This document shows, piece after piece, positions 46,701 to 58,700 of a stretch of 64,000 bases of DNA. The position numbers and the translations under genes are program-made. Position 1 is the first letter of the stretch; each line of letters starts with the position of its first letter. The notes under the pieces were generated by a model. It ran no database searches. It was not told the origin of the DNA and was given only the letters and a program-made list of their open reading frames with translations. The DNA lies in contig CM037870.1 in assembly GCA_021292105.1 (NCBI GenBank), positions 3,643,058 through 3,707,057 on the forward strand. The letters are read 5' to 3'. The stretch is from Anadara kagoshimensis. Taxonomy: Eukaryota > Mollusca > Bivalvia > Arcoida > Arcidae.

Positions 46701-49700
46701 AAAATGGCCTTTATTGGCAGGTAGCCCTTATATACAGGTTCAAATAATGAGAATCGAGCAATTGGGATACAATTTTACTGGCTTTTATAAGCAGGTGGCC
46801 CTTATATAGAGATGGTCTTTAAGACAAGTTTGACTGTAGTTATATAGGTCGAATGTGAAGTCTTACCATTTACCAATTGCTTACTGAGTGACGAGTCTTT
46901 CACCAATTAATTTTTTAGGAGGCCTCAGTGACTAATTGGTCTAATGTCACACTGGCTTGTAGATGACAGTGCCTCTTGTCATCTAGGTTTGAATTTCTTT
47001 CAGGCGGGTCCTAGAGCAAGCAAGTTTGTCACATTGCTTGCCAAAGGATGGTGATTTCTTCCCATTGACCATTTCAATGGGGTTCGCCGCCGTACCACGT
47101 GATCAATACCTCTTAACGTTTGTGCGGAACATTTTGGAAAACGTCAACGTTACAAATTCCCGGAATAACGTTGTTTTTACGGGAAAGTGTCATATTGTGC
47201 GATTCCATGTCCATTGGAAACAAGCGTTTCACAGACACGTTAGAAGGTATCACGTGGTACAGCGGCAAACCCCATTTACAATACAGACCTATCCAAAGTT
47301 TAACACTGAAAAAAAAGAAAAAGAGTTGATGCTTGGCTGTCAGATGGCTGAGAATGATATGGATAGTTAGTGCTAAAAAAGGAGCAGAGATATCAAGCAG
47401 CTGTTCAGAAGCTGTCATGCTATAGGTAATGGGGAGCGGAGACAAGTTACGGATTTGTTAGCTTAGTGTTAAACATTTGACAGGCCAGTACTGTAAGTGA
47501 ACAAATCTTGACTAGGGTGTAAAACCCAATTAATCCCGGCCCCTGCACTGCCCTGATTTTGAAAGTTTAATTTAAAATGATCAAAATCAAAAGAAGGAAA
47601 GGTGAACAAAAGAAAAAAATATTTCCACTTTTAATCAGGTAATGTATTATGTAATACATTATACTGTATTTATGTACCTTTAGTTCCTGTTGAAAATTGA
47701 TTTTAATGTCAAAAAAGTTTTTTTCTTTTATTTAATATTTCAAATAATGGTAGATTTAAAATTTAATTACCGATACTAATATATGATATATGTGATATGC
47801 GATACATAATACTATGTGTACACTGTTTTAGTTCCTGTTTTTTTGTTTTATTTAATATCTCAAAAAAAATTAAAAATTTGAACAGTGATTTACATTGTAT
47901 ATGCAGTCAAACAAAGTTTAGATTTAAAAATGTTTTATTGCCTCCTCGAACAGATTGTAAATCTACGGGTAAATCAGAGGGTGAGAAACTATAAATACAA
48001 AAATCACAGAAAATACAATAAAATACAACCTGAAATACATGTACAGTAGTATAAAATACAACCTGAAATCGGAGACATATAAAATACACATGAAATACTC
48101 ATTTCCGTCAATAATGCAAAATTACAAGGAAAAACCAAATCAACACATTATAGAATGTCATATTTAAAACAGTAGTGTAGCCCATTAAAATGTCCCATAG
48201 AAATTCAACTGTTTATATACGATAAATGTTCATGTCAAATTACGCGGGAAATAAAAAGTAAACAAACATGTACTTTTAAAGGGAATAAACAATTAAATTG
48301 CTTTATCTTTAGTGGTTTGACTCATATCCACAAGATGGATGACTATTAATACTTCCCTATGTTTCCATTCTTAGCAGTAGTTGCCAAATTTGCCATTCAG
48401 GCTACTCATTTTTGAGGAAATCTTTCTCAGACTAAGTTTTTTTAGCGAATTTGTGAACACATACTTATTTTCAAAAATTTTAGAAACTCTACTAATGATT
48501 TTAAATTTGTGAAAATCTAGCTTTCATATTCATTTTGTATCAGATTTAGATGTCATCAGTTATACATTATTATTAATAAAAATAAAAACAATTGAAATGA
48601 TCTGATGAAGTTCCTTGAACAGTCAATATCATATGTCACTTTCAGGAGTCCTGGACTAGAGGTCTTAGTGGCCAAGCGGTTCAAAATGTTGGCTAACAGT
48701 GCCTCTAAATGCCTAGGTTCAAATCTCACTTTGATATATCCCTAGTATGAGAAGGTTTTTCAGTTTTCTTGCTTGACACTCTGGTTTTCTCCACCATGCC
48801 AGAACTGACCACCTCAGAATAGGTGAAAGAATGACAAGGGTGCAAACACCTATAAATTTTTAAAAGATTGCCTGCTACTTTTGTTTAAATTGATAAAACA
48901 TTTGGAATTTGGTTGTCATTGAAACCTTCACTGTCTTTGAATTCCTTATTAGTACTACCTATTTAAAATATCCTTATGTCTTCCATTGCTGGTAGCCAAA
49001 ATCATATATGGCTACTGATTATACGAGAGTTATTTTCAAAAAGTAACCTATTGTAGCAAATTTATGAAAAAATACTTTTAAACTGGATTATTTTTTTCAC
49101 AATTTGTTTCAATTCGGCTACTAGTAATTTTAAATTTTTTGAAACCTAGATATCCCTGTACTTAAAATGAATTAAATCTCTAAGTAAAACTGCTCCAGTT
49201 TTAGAACAAGTATTTACAAATTCTGACAATTTGTTTTGTGGTTTTGATTGCCAAAAACTCTATCATTGCCATCATTTAACAGTAAAATGAGGCTAAAACT
49301 CAGATAATGTTTTGGTATTACAACACAAGTGTTTTCTTTGATGTATTTCATTGTATCATTTATCTTTATCAGTTACGACATGCCTCGTTAACAATCAATT
49401 AATGTGTTTTATTCTCCTCAGATAACCGGTGATACAATGTTTATCTTCCAATATCCATGGCAACACTTTTTTTAAGTTAAAAACAAGAATTCTGCAGAAT
49501 AAATGTGTCTTCTTGTCAGTTTGATGAACTCTGGTCAAACCAATGGAACTGTAAGCATTAAAATAACAGTTAAACCTAGATTCAAAGTGCCTCTCCCTGT
49601 CTAGGTTCAAATTCCAATCAGTCAGATCCTAATGTAAAAAAGTTTGTCAGTTCGTTAGTTTTCACTGGGCACTCTGGTTGCCAGTTTGGTAGTTTTCACT

Positions 49701-52700
49701 GGGCACTCTGATTGCCAGTTTAGTGGTTTTCACTGGGTACTCTGATTGCCAGTTTGGTGGTTTTCACTGGGCACTCTGATTGCCAGTTTGGTGGTTTTCA
49801 CTGGGCACTCTGATTACCAGTTTGGTGGTTTTCACTGGGCACTCTGATTGCCAGTTTGGTGGTTTTCACTGGGTACTGTGGTTGCCAGTTTGGTGGTTTT
49901 CACTGGGCACTCTGATTGCCAGTTTGGTGGTTTTCTCTGGGCACTCTGATTGCCAGTTTGGTGGTTTTCTCTGGGCACTCTGATTGCCAGTTTGGTAGTT
50001 TTCTCTGGGCAATCTGATTGCCAGTTTGGTGGTTTTCACTGGGCACTCTGATTGCCAGTTTGGTGGTTTTCTCTGGGTACTCTGATTGCCAGTTTGGTGG
50101 TTTTCACTCGGTACTCTGATTGCCAGTTTGGTGGTTTTCTCTGGACATTCTGATTGCCAGTTTAGTGGCTTTCACTGGGTACTCTGATTGCCAGTTTGGT
50201 GGTTTTCACTGGGCACTCTGATTGCCAGTTTGGTGGTTTTCTCTGGGCACTCTGATTACCAAGTTTGGTGGTTTTCACCGGGCACTCTGATTGCCAGTTT
50301 GGTGGTTTTCACTGGGCACTCTGATTGCCAGTTTGGTAGTTTTCTCTGGGCACTCTGATTACCAAGTTTGGTGGTTTTCACCGGGCACTCTGATTGCCAG
50401 TTTGGTGGTTTTCACTGGGCACTCTGATTGCCAGTTTGGTGGTTTTCACTGGGCACTCTGATTGCCAGTTTGGTGGTTTTCTCTGGGCACTCTGATTACC
50501 AAGTTTGGTGGTTTTCACCGGGCACTCTGATTGCCAGTTTGGTGGTTTTCACTGGGCACTCTGATTGCCAGTTTGGTAGTTTTCTCTGGGCACTCTGATT
50601 ACCAAGTTTGGTGGTTTTCACCGGGCACTCTGATTGCCAGTTTAGTGGCTTTCACTGGGTACTCTGATTGCCAGTTTGGTGGTTTTCACTGGGCACTCTG
50701 ATTGCCAGTTTGGTGGTTTTCTCTGGGCACTCTGATTACCAAGTTTGGTGGTTTTCACCGGGCACTCTGATTGCCAGTTTGGGGTTTTCACTGGGCACTC
50801 TGATTGCCAGTTTGGTAGTTTTCTCTGGGCACTCTGATTACCAAGTTTGGTGGTTTTCACCGGGCACTCTGATTGCCAGTTTGGTGGTTTTCACTGGGCA
50901 CTCTGATTGCCAGTTTGGTGGTTTTCTCTGGACATTCTGATTGCCAGTTTGGTGGTTTTCTCTGGACATTCTGATTGCCAGTTTAGTGGTTTTCACTGGG
51001 CACTCTACCAGTTTGGTGGTTTTCACTGGGTACTCTGATTGCCAGTTTAGTAGTTTTCACTGGGTACTCTGATTGCCAGTTTGGTGGTTTTCACTGGGCA
51101 CTCTGATTGCCAGTTTGGTGGTTTTCTCTGGGCACTCTGATTGCCAGTTTGGTGGCCTTCTCTGGGCACTCTGATTGCCAGTTTGGTAGTTTTCACTGGG
51201 CACTCTGCTTGCCAGTTCGTTAGCTTTCTCTGGGTACTCTGATTGCCAGTTTGGTGGTTTTCACTGGGCACTCTGATTGCCAGTTTGGTGGTTTTCACTG
51301 GGCAATCTGATTGCCAGTTTAGTAGTTTTCACTGGGTACTCTGATTGCCAGTTTGGTGGTTTTCTCTGGGCACTCTGATTGCCAGTTTGGTGGCCTTCTC
51401 TGGGCACTCTGATTGCCAGTTTGGTAGTTTTCACTGGGCACTCTGCTTGCCAGTTCGTTAGCTTTCTCTGGGTACTCTGATTGCCAGTTTGGTGGTTTTC
51501 ACTGGGCACTCTGATTGCCAGTTTGGTGGTTTTCACTGGGCAATCTGATTGCCAGTTTAGTAGTTTTCACTGGGTACTCTGATTGCCAGTTTGGTGGCCT
51601 TCTCTGGGCACTCTGATTGCCAGTTTGGTAGTTTTCACTGGGCACTCTGCTTGCCAGTTCGTTAGTTTTCTCTGGGTACTCTGATTGCCAGTTTGGTGGT
51701 TTTCACTGGGCACTCTGATTGCCAGTTTGGTGGTTTTCTCTGGGCACTCTGATTGCCAGTTTGGTGGCCTTCTCTGGGCACTCTGATTGCCAGTTTGGTA
51801 GTTTTCACTGGGCACTCTGATTGGCAGTTCGTTAGTTTTCTCTGGGTACTCTGATTGCCAGTTTGGTGGTTTTCACTGGGCACTCTGATTACCAGTTTGG
51901 TGGTTTTCACTGGGCACTCTGATTGCCAGTTTGGTGGTTTTCTCTGGACATTCTGATTGCCAGTTTGGTGGCCTTCTCTGGACATTCTGATTGCCAGCTA
52001 AGTTGTTTTCACTGGGCACTCTGATTGCCAGTTTAGTAGTTTTCACTGGGTACTCTGATTGCCAGTTTGGTGGTTTTCACTGGGTACTCCGATTGCCAGT
52101 TTGGTGGTTTTCACTGGGCACTCTGATTGCCAGTTTGGTAGTTTTCACTGGGTACTCTGATTGCCAGTTTGGTGGTTTTCACTGGGCACTCTGATTGCCA
52201 GTTTGGTAGTTTTCTCTGGGCAATCTGATTGCCAGTTTGGTGGTTTTCACTGGGCACTCTGATTGCCAGTTTGGTGGTTTTCTCTGGGTACTCTGATTGC
52301 CAGTTTGGTGGTTTTCACTCGGTACTCTGATTGCCAGTTTGGTGGTTTTCTCTGGGTACTCTGATTGCCAGTTTGGTGGTTTTCACTGGGTACTCTGATT
52401 ACCAGTTTAGTAGTTTTCACTGGGTACTCTGATTACCAGTTTGGTGGTTTTCTCTGGACATTCTGATTGCCAGTTTAGTGGCTTTCACTGGGTACTCTGA
52501 TTGCCAGTTTGGTGGTTTTCACTGGGCACTCTGATTGCCAGTTTGGTAGTTTTCTCTGGGCACTCTGATTACCAAGTTTGGTGGTTTTCACCGGGCACTC
52601 TGATTGCCAGTTTGGTGGTTTTCACTGGGCACTCTGATTGCCAGTTTGGTAGTTTTCTCTGGGCACTCTGATTACCAAGTTTGGTGGTTTTCACCGGGCA

Positions 52701-55700
52701 CTCTGATTGCCAGTTTGGTGGTTTTCTCTGGACATTCTGATTGCCAGTTTGGTGGTTTTCTCTGGACATTCTGATTGCCAGTTTAGTGGTTTTCACTGGG
52801 CACTCTACCAGTTTGGTGGTTTTCACTGGGTACTCTGATTGCCAGTTTAGTAGTTTTCACTGGGTACTCTGATTGCCAGTTTGGTGGTTTTCACTGGGCA
52901 CTCTGATTGCCAGTTTGGTGGTTTTCTCTGGGCACTCTGATTGCCAGTTTGGTGGCCTTCTCTGGGCACTCTGATTGCCAGTTTGGTAGTTTTCACTGGG
53001 CACTCTGCTTGCCAGTTCGTTAGCTTTCTCTGGGTACTCTGATTGCCAGTTTGGTGGTTTTCACTGGGCACTCTGATTGCCAGTTTGGTGGTTTTCACTG
53101 GGCAATCTGATTGCCAGTTTAGTAGTTTTCACTGGGTACTCTGATTGCCAGTTTGGTGGTTTTCTCTGGGCACTCTGATTGCCAGTTTGGTGGCCTTCTC
53201 TGGGCACTCTGATTGCCAGTTTGGTAGTTTTCACTGGGCACTCTGCTTGCCAGTTCGTTAACTTTCTCTGGGTACTCTGATTGCCAGTTTGGTGGTTTTC
53301 ACTGGGCACTCTGATTGCCAGTTTGGTGGTTTTCACTGGGCAATCTGATTGCCAGTTTAGTAGTTTTCACTGGGTACTCTGATTGCCAGTTTGGTGGCCT
53401 TCTCTGGGCACTCTGATTGCCAGTTTGGTAGTTTTCACAGGGCACTCTGCTTGCCAGTTCGTTAGTTTTCTCTGGGTACTCTGATTGCCAGTTTGGTGGT
53501 TTTCACTGGGCACTCTGATTGCCAGTTTGGTGGTTTTCACTGGGCACTCTGATTGCCAGTTTGGTGGTTTTCTCTGGGCACTCTGATTGCCAGTTTGGTG
53601 GCCTTCTCTGGGCACTCTGATTGCCAGTTTGGTAGTTTTCACTGGGTACTCTGATTGCCAGTTCGTTAGTTTTCTCTGGGTACTCTGATTGCCAGTTTGG
53701 TGGTTTTCACTGGGCACTCTGATTACCAGTTTGGTGGTTTTCACTGGGCACTCTGATTGCCAGTTTGGTGGTTTTCTCTGGACATTCTGATTGCCAGTTT
53801 GGTGGCCTTCTCTGGACATTCTGATTGCCAGCTTAGTTGTTTTCACTGGGCACTCTGATTGCCAGTTTAGTAGTTTTCACTGGGTACTCTGATTGCCAGT
53901 TTGGTGGTTTTCACTGGGTACTCCGATTGCCAGTTTGGTGGTTTTCACTGGGCACTCTGATTGCCAGTTTGGTAGTTTTCACTGGGTACTCTGATTGCCA
54001 GTTTGGTGGTTTTCACTGGGCACTCTGATTGCCAGTTTGGTAGTTTTCACTGGGTACTCTGATTGCCAGTTTGGTGGTTTCCACTGGGCACTCTGATTGC
54101 CAGTTTGGTGGTTTTCACTGGGTACTCTGATTGCCAGTTTGGTAGTTTTTCACTGGGCACTCTGATTGCCAGTTTGGTGGTTTTCACTGGGCACTCTGAT
54201 TGCAAGTTTGGTAGTTTTTCACTGGGCACTGATTGCCAGTTTGGTGGTTTTCACTGGGTACTCTGATTGCCAGTTTGGTGGTTTTCACTGGGTACTCTGA
54301 TTGCCAGTTTGGTGGTTTTCACTGGGCACTCTGATTGCCAGTTTGGTGGTTTTCACTGGGCACTCTGATTGCAAGTTTGGTAGTTTTTCACTGGGCACTG
54401 ATTGCCAGTTTGGTGGTTTTCACTGGGTACTCTGATTGCCAGTTTGGTGGTTTTCACTGGGCACTCTGATTGCCAGTTTGGTGGTTTTCACTGGGCACTC
54501 TGATTGCCAGTTTGGTGGTTTTCTCTGGGCACTCTGATTGCCAGTTTGGTGGTTTTCTCTGGGCACTCTGATTGCCAGTTTGGTAGTTTTCACTGGGCAC
54601 TCTGATTGCCAGTTTGGTGGTTTTCTCTGGGCACTCTGATTGCCAGTTTGGTGGTTTTCTCTGGGCACTCTGATTGCCAGTTTGGTAGTTTTCACTGGGC
54701 ACTCTGATTGCCAGTTCGTTAGTTTTCTCTAGGTACTCTGATTGCCAGTTTGGTGGCCTTCTCTGGACATTCTGATTGCCAGTTTAGTGGCCTTCTCTGG
54801 ACATTCTGATTGCCAGTTTAGTGGTTTTCACTGGGCACTCTGATTGCCAGTTTGGTGGTTTTCACTGGGCACTCTGATTGCCAGTTTGGTAGTTTTTCAC
54901 TGGGCACTGATTGCCAGTTTGGTGGTTTTCACTGGGTACTCTGATTGCCAGTTTGGTGGTTTTCACTGGGTACTCTGATTGCCAGTTTGGTGGTTTTCAC
55001 TGGGCACTCTGATTGCCAGTTTGGTGGTTTTCACTGGGCACTCTGATTGCAAGGTTGGTAGTTTTTCACTGGGCACTGATTGCCAGTTTGGTGGTTTTCA
55101 CTGGGTACTCTGATTGCCAGTTTGGTGGTTTTCTCTGGGCACTTTGATTGCCAGTTTGGTGGTTTTCACTGGGTACTCTGATTGCCAGTTTGGTGGTTTT
55201 CACTGGGTACTCTGATTGCCAGTTTGGTGGTTTTCACTGGGCACTCTGATTGCCAGTTTGGTAGTTTTTCACTGGGCACTCTGCCAGTTTGGTGATTTTC
55301 TCTGGGAATTCTGATTTACTCCAGCATCCAAGAATTGACTGCTAAATAATATAAATGAAAGGATTTTAACATGTCTGATACTGCACATATTGACAGTACA
55401 CACATATATCATTGGAAAGGTAAAATTCTTGTGCAGAATATAATGTATTGCCCAACCTGCCTTAAAGGCCACCTCTACATAAGGACCACCTGCTTTTAAA
55501 GGCCAGTAAAATTATATCCAGAATCCTCTCTATTCAGGTTATTTGAGCCTGTGTATAAAGGCCACCTGTTCATACATGCAGGTCATAATGCAGTCTTCAT
55601 AGAGTCCTTCATATACAGGTCATAATATAATGACTATTTTTAGCTCACCTGACCAGAGGTCATGTGAGCTTATGGTATGGTGCAGCGTGTGTATGTGCAT

Positions 55701-58700
55701 GCGTGCGTGCGTGTGTGCGTGCGTCGTTAACACACATTTTCGACTTCTCCTCTGAAAGTACTTGGCAGATTTCAACGAGACTTGGTCAGAAGCATGTCTG
55801 GGTCGATGCAATTCAGATTTGTTCGTGGCGTTGCCATGGCTACCATAACTAGGTCAAGGTGACCTAGGGGTGCAAAAATCTTAAAAAATCTTCTTCTCCG
55901 AAAGTATTGATTGGAGAAAAAATCTGATGAGATATTTGGCTTCTCTAGGGTCTTAAGCCTGTAGTTTGTTCATTTTGTGAAATTCGGTCGAAAAATGGGT
56001 TACGCGTTTTTGCGTTTAATTTTGAAAAAATCGTAAAATAGCTTCAGATTGTTATAACTTGACTACTTGACCAGATAATGACATGGCGTTTTCAGTTTTG
56101 ACATCTTCTTGTTAGTATCTTCAAAATGAGGTCAAGGTCAATTGTGAAGGTCGTGACCTAATTTTTTTTACCTCTGATTATCATTATTATCTCGAAAATT
56201 ATAAACTTTTTGTATAGTCATGTATATTAGAATGTTGTAGGTATTAATACAACGATCATTTTGATGTATAGAAAAAGGTCATGGGTTCAAAGGTCAAGGT
56301 CACAGATGGAAAACAATACAGAAATGGTTAATTATCTCGAAAACTATAAACTTTTTGTATAGGCATTTATATTAGAATGTTGTAGATATTGATACAACGA
56401 TCATTTTGATGTATAGAAAAAGGTCATGGGTTCAAAGGTCAAGGTCACAGATGCCTAACAAAACCCAAAATAGTTAATTATCTCGAAAACTATAAACTTT
56501 TTGTATAGGCATGTATATTAGAATATTGTAGGTATTGATACGACGATCATTTTGATGTATAGAAAAAGGTCATGGGTTCAAAGGTCAAGGTCAAAGATGC
56601 GAATCAATACTGAAATGGTTAATTATCTCGAAAACTATAAACTTTTTGTATAGGCATGTATATTAGAATGTTGTAGGTATTGATACAACGATCATTTTGA
56701 TGTATAGAAAAAGGTCATGGGTTCAAAGGTCAAGGTCACAGATGCGAAACAATACAGAAATGGTTAATTATCTCGAAAACTATAAACGTTTTGTATAGGC
56801 ATGTATATTAGAATGTTGTAGATATTGATACGACGATCATTTTGATGTATAGAAAAAGGTCATGGGTTCAAAGGTCAAGGTCATAGATGCGAATCAATAC
56901 TGAAATGGTTAATTATCTCGAAAACTATAAACTTTTTGTATAGGCATGTATATTTGAATGTTGTAGGTATTGATACAACAATCATTTTGATGTATAGAAA
57001 AAGGTCATGGGTTCAAAGGTCAAGGTCACAGATGTGAAACAATACCGAAATTGGTTAATTATCTCGAAAACTATAAACTTTTTGTATAGGCATTTATATT
57101 AGAATGTTGTAGATATTGATACAACGATCATTTTGATGTATAGAAAAAGGTCATGGGTTCAAAGGTCAAGGTCACAGATGCTAAACAACACCAAAATGGT
57201 TAATTATCTCGAAAACTATAAACTTTTTGTATAGGCATGTATATTAGAATGTTGTAGGTATTGATACAACGATCATTTTGATGTATAGAAAAAGGTCATG
57301 GGTTCAAAGGTCAAGGTCACAGATGCGAAACAATACAGAAATGGTTAATTATCTCGAAAACTATAAACGTTTTGTATAGGCATGTATATTAGAATGTTGT
57401 AGATATTGATACGACGATCATTTTGATGTATAGAAAAAGGTCATGGGTTCAAAGGTCAAGGTCATAGATGCGAATCAATACTGAAATGGTTAATTATCTC
57501 GAAAACTATAAACTTTTTGTATAGGCATGTATATTTGAATGTTGTAGGTATTGATACAACAATCATTTTGATGTATAGAAAAAGGTCATGGGTTCAAAGG
57601 TCAAGGTCACAGATGTGAAACAATACCGAAATTGGTTAATTATCTCGAAAACTATAAACTTTTTGTATAGGCATTTATATTAGAATGTTGTAGATATTGA
57701 TACAACGATCATTTTGATGTATAGAAAAAGGTCATGGGTTCAAAGGTCAAGGTCACAGATGCTAAACAACACCAAAATGGTTAATTATCTCGAAAACTAT
57801 AAACTTTTTGTATAGGCATGTATATTAGAATGTTGTAGGTATTGATACAATGATGATTTTGATGTATAGAAAAAGGTCATGGGTTTAAAGGTCAAGGTCA
57901 CAGATGCGAAACAATACAGAAATGGTTAATTATCTCGAAAACTATAAACTTTTTGTATAGGCATGTATATTAGAATGTTGTAGGTATTGATACGACAATC
58001 ATTTTGATGTATAGAAAAAGGTCATGGGTTCAAAGGTCAAGGTCACAGATGCGAAACAATACCAAAATGGTTAATTATCTCGAAAACTATAAACTTTTTG
58101 TATAGGCATTTATATTAGAATGTTGTAGATATTGATACAACGATCATTTTGATGTATAGAAAAAGGTCATGGGTTCAAAGGTCAAGGTCACAGATGCGAA
58201 ACAATACCGAAATGGTTAATTATCTCGAAAACTATAAACTTTTTGTATAGGCATTTATGTTAGAATGTTGTAGGTATTGATACAACGATCATTTTGATGT
58301 ATAGAAAAAGGTCATGGGTTCAAAGGTCAAGGTCACAGATGTGAAACAATACAGAAATGGTTAATTATCTCGAAAACTATAAACTTTTTGTATAGGCATT
58401 TATTTTTAGAATGTTGTAGATATTGATACAACAATCATTTTGATGTATAGAAAAGGTCATGGGTTCAAAGGTCAAGGTCAGAGATGCGAAACAACACCGA
58501 AATGGTTAATTATCTTGAAAACTATAAACTTTTTGTATAGGCATGTATATTAGAATGTTGTAGGTATCGATACAACAATCATTTCGATGTATAGAAAAAG
58601 GTCCTGGGTTTAAAGGTCAAGGTCACATATGTAAAACAATACTGAAATTGTTAATTTTCTTGAAAACTATAAACGTTTTGCATAGGCATGTATATTAGAA

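Noticed and set aside
49780-55310. Many overlapping ORFs of 60-159 codons on both strands with repeats such as KTTKLAIRVPSENHQTGNQ
   Set aside because: They arise from the 34-bp minisatellite, which stays open in several frames; no start context, splice signals or homology.
49675-55310. CRISPR-like array of regular 34-bp repeats
   Set aside because: Units are contiguous with no unique spacers, and the context is a eukaryotic intron; it is a minisatellite.
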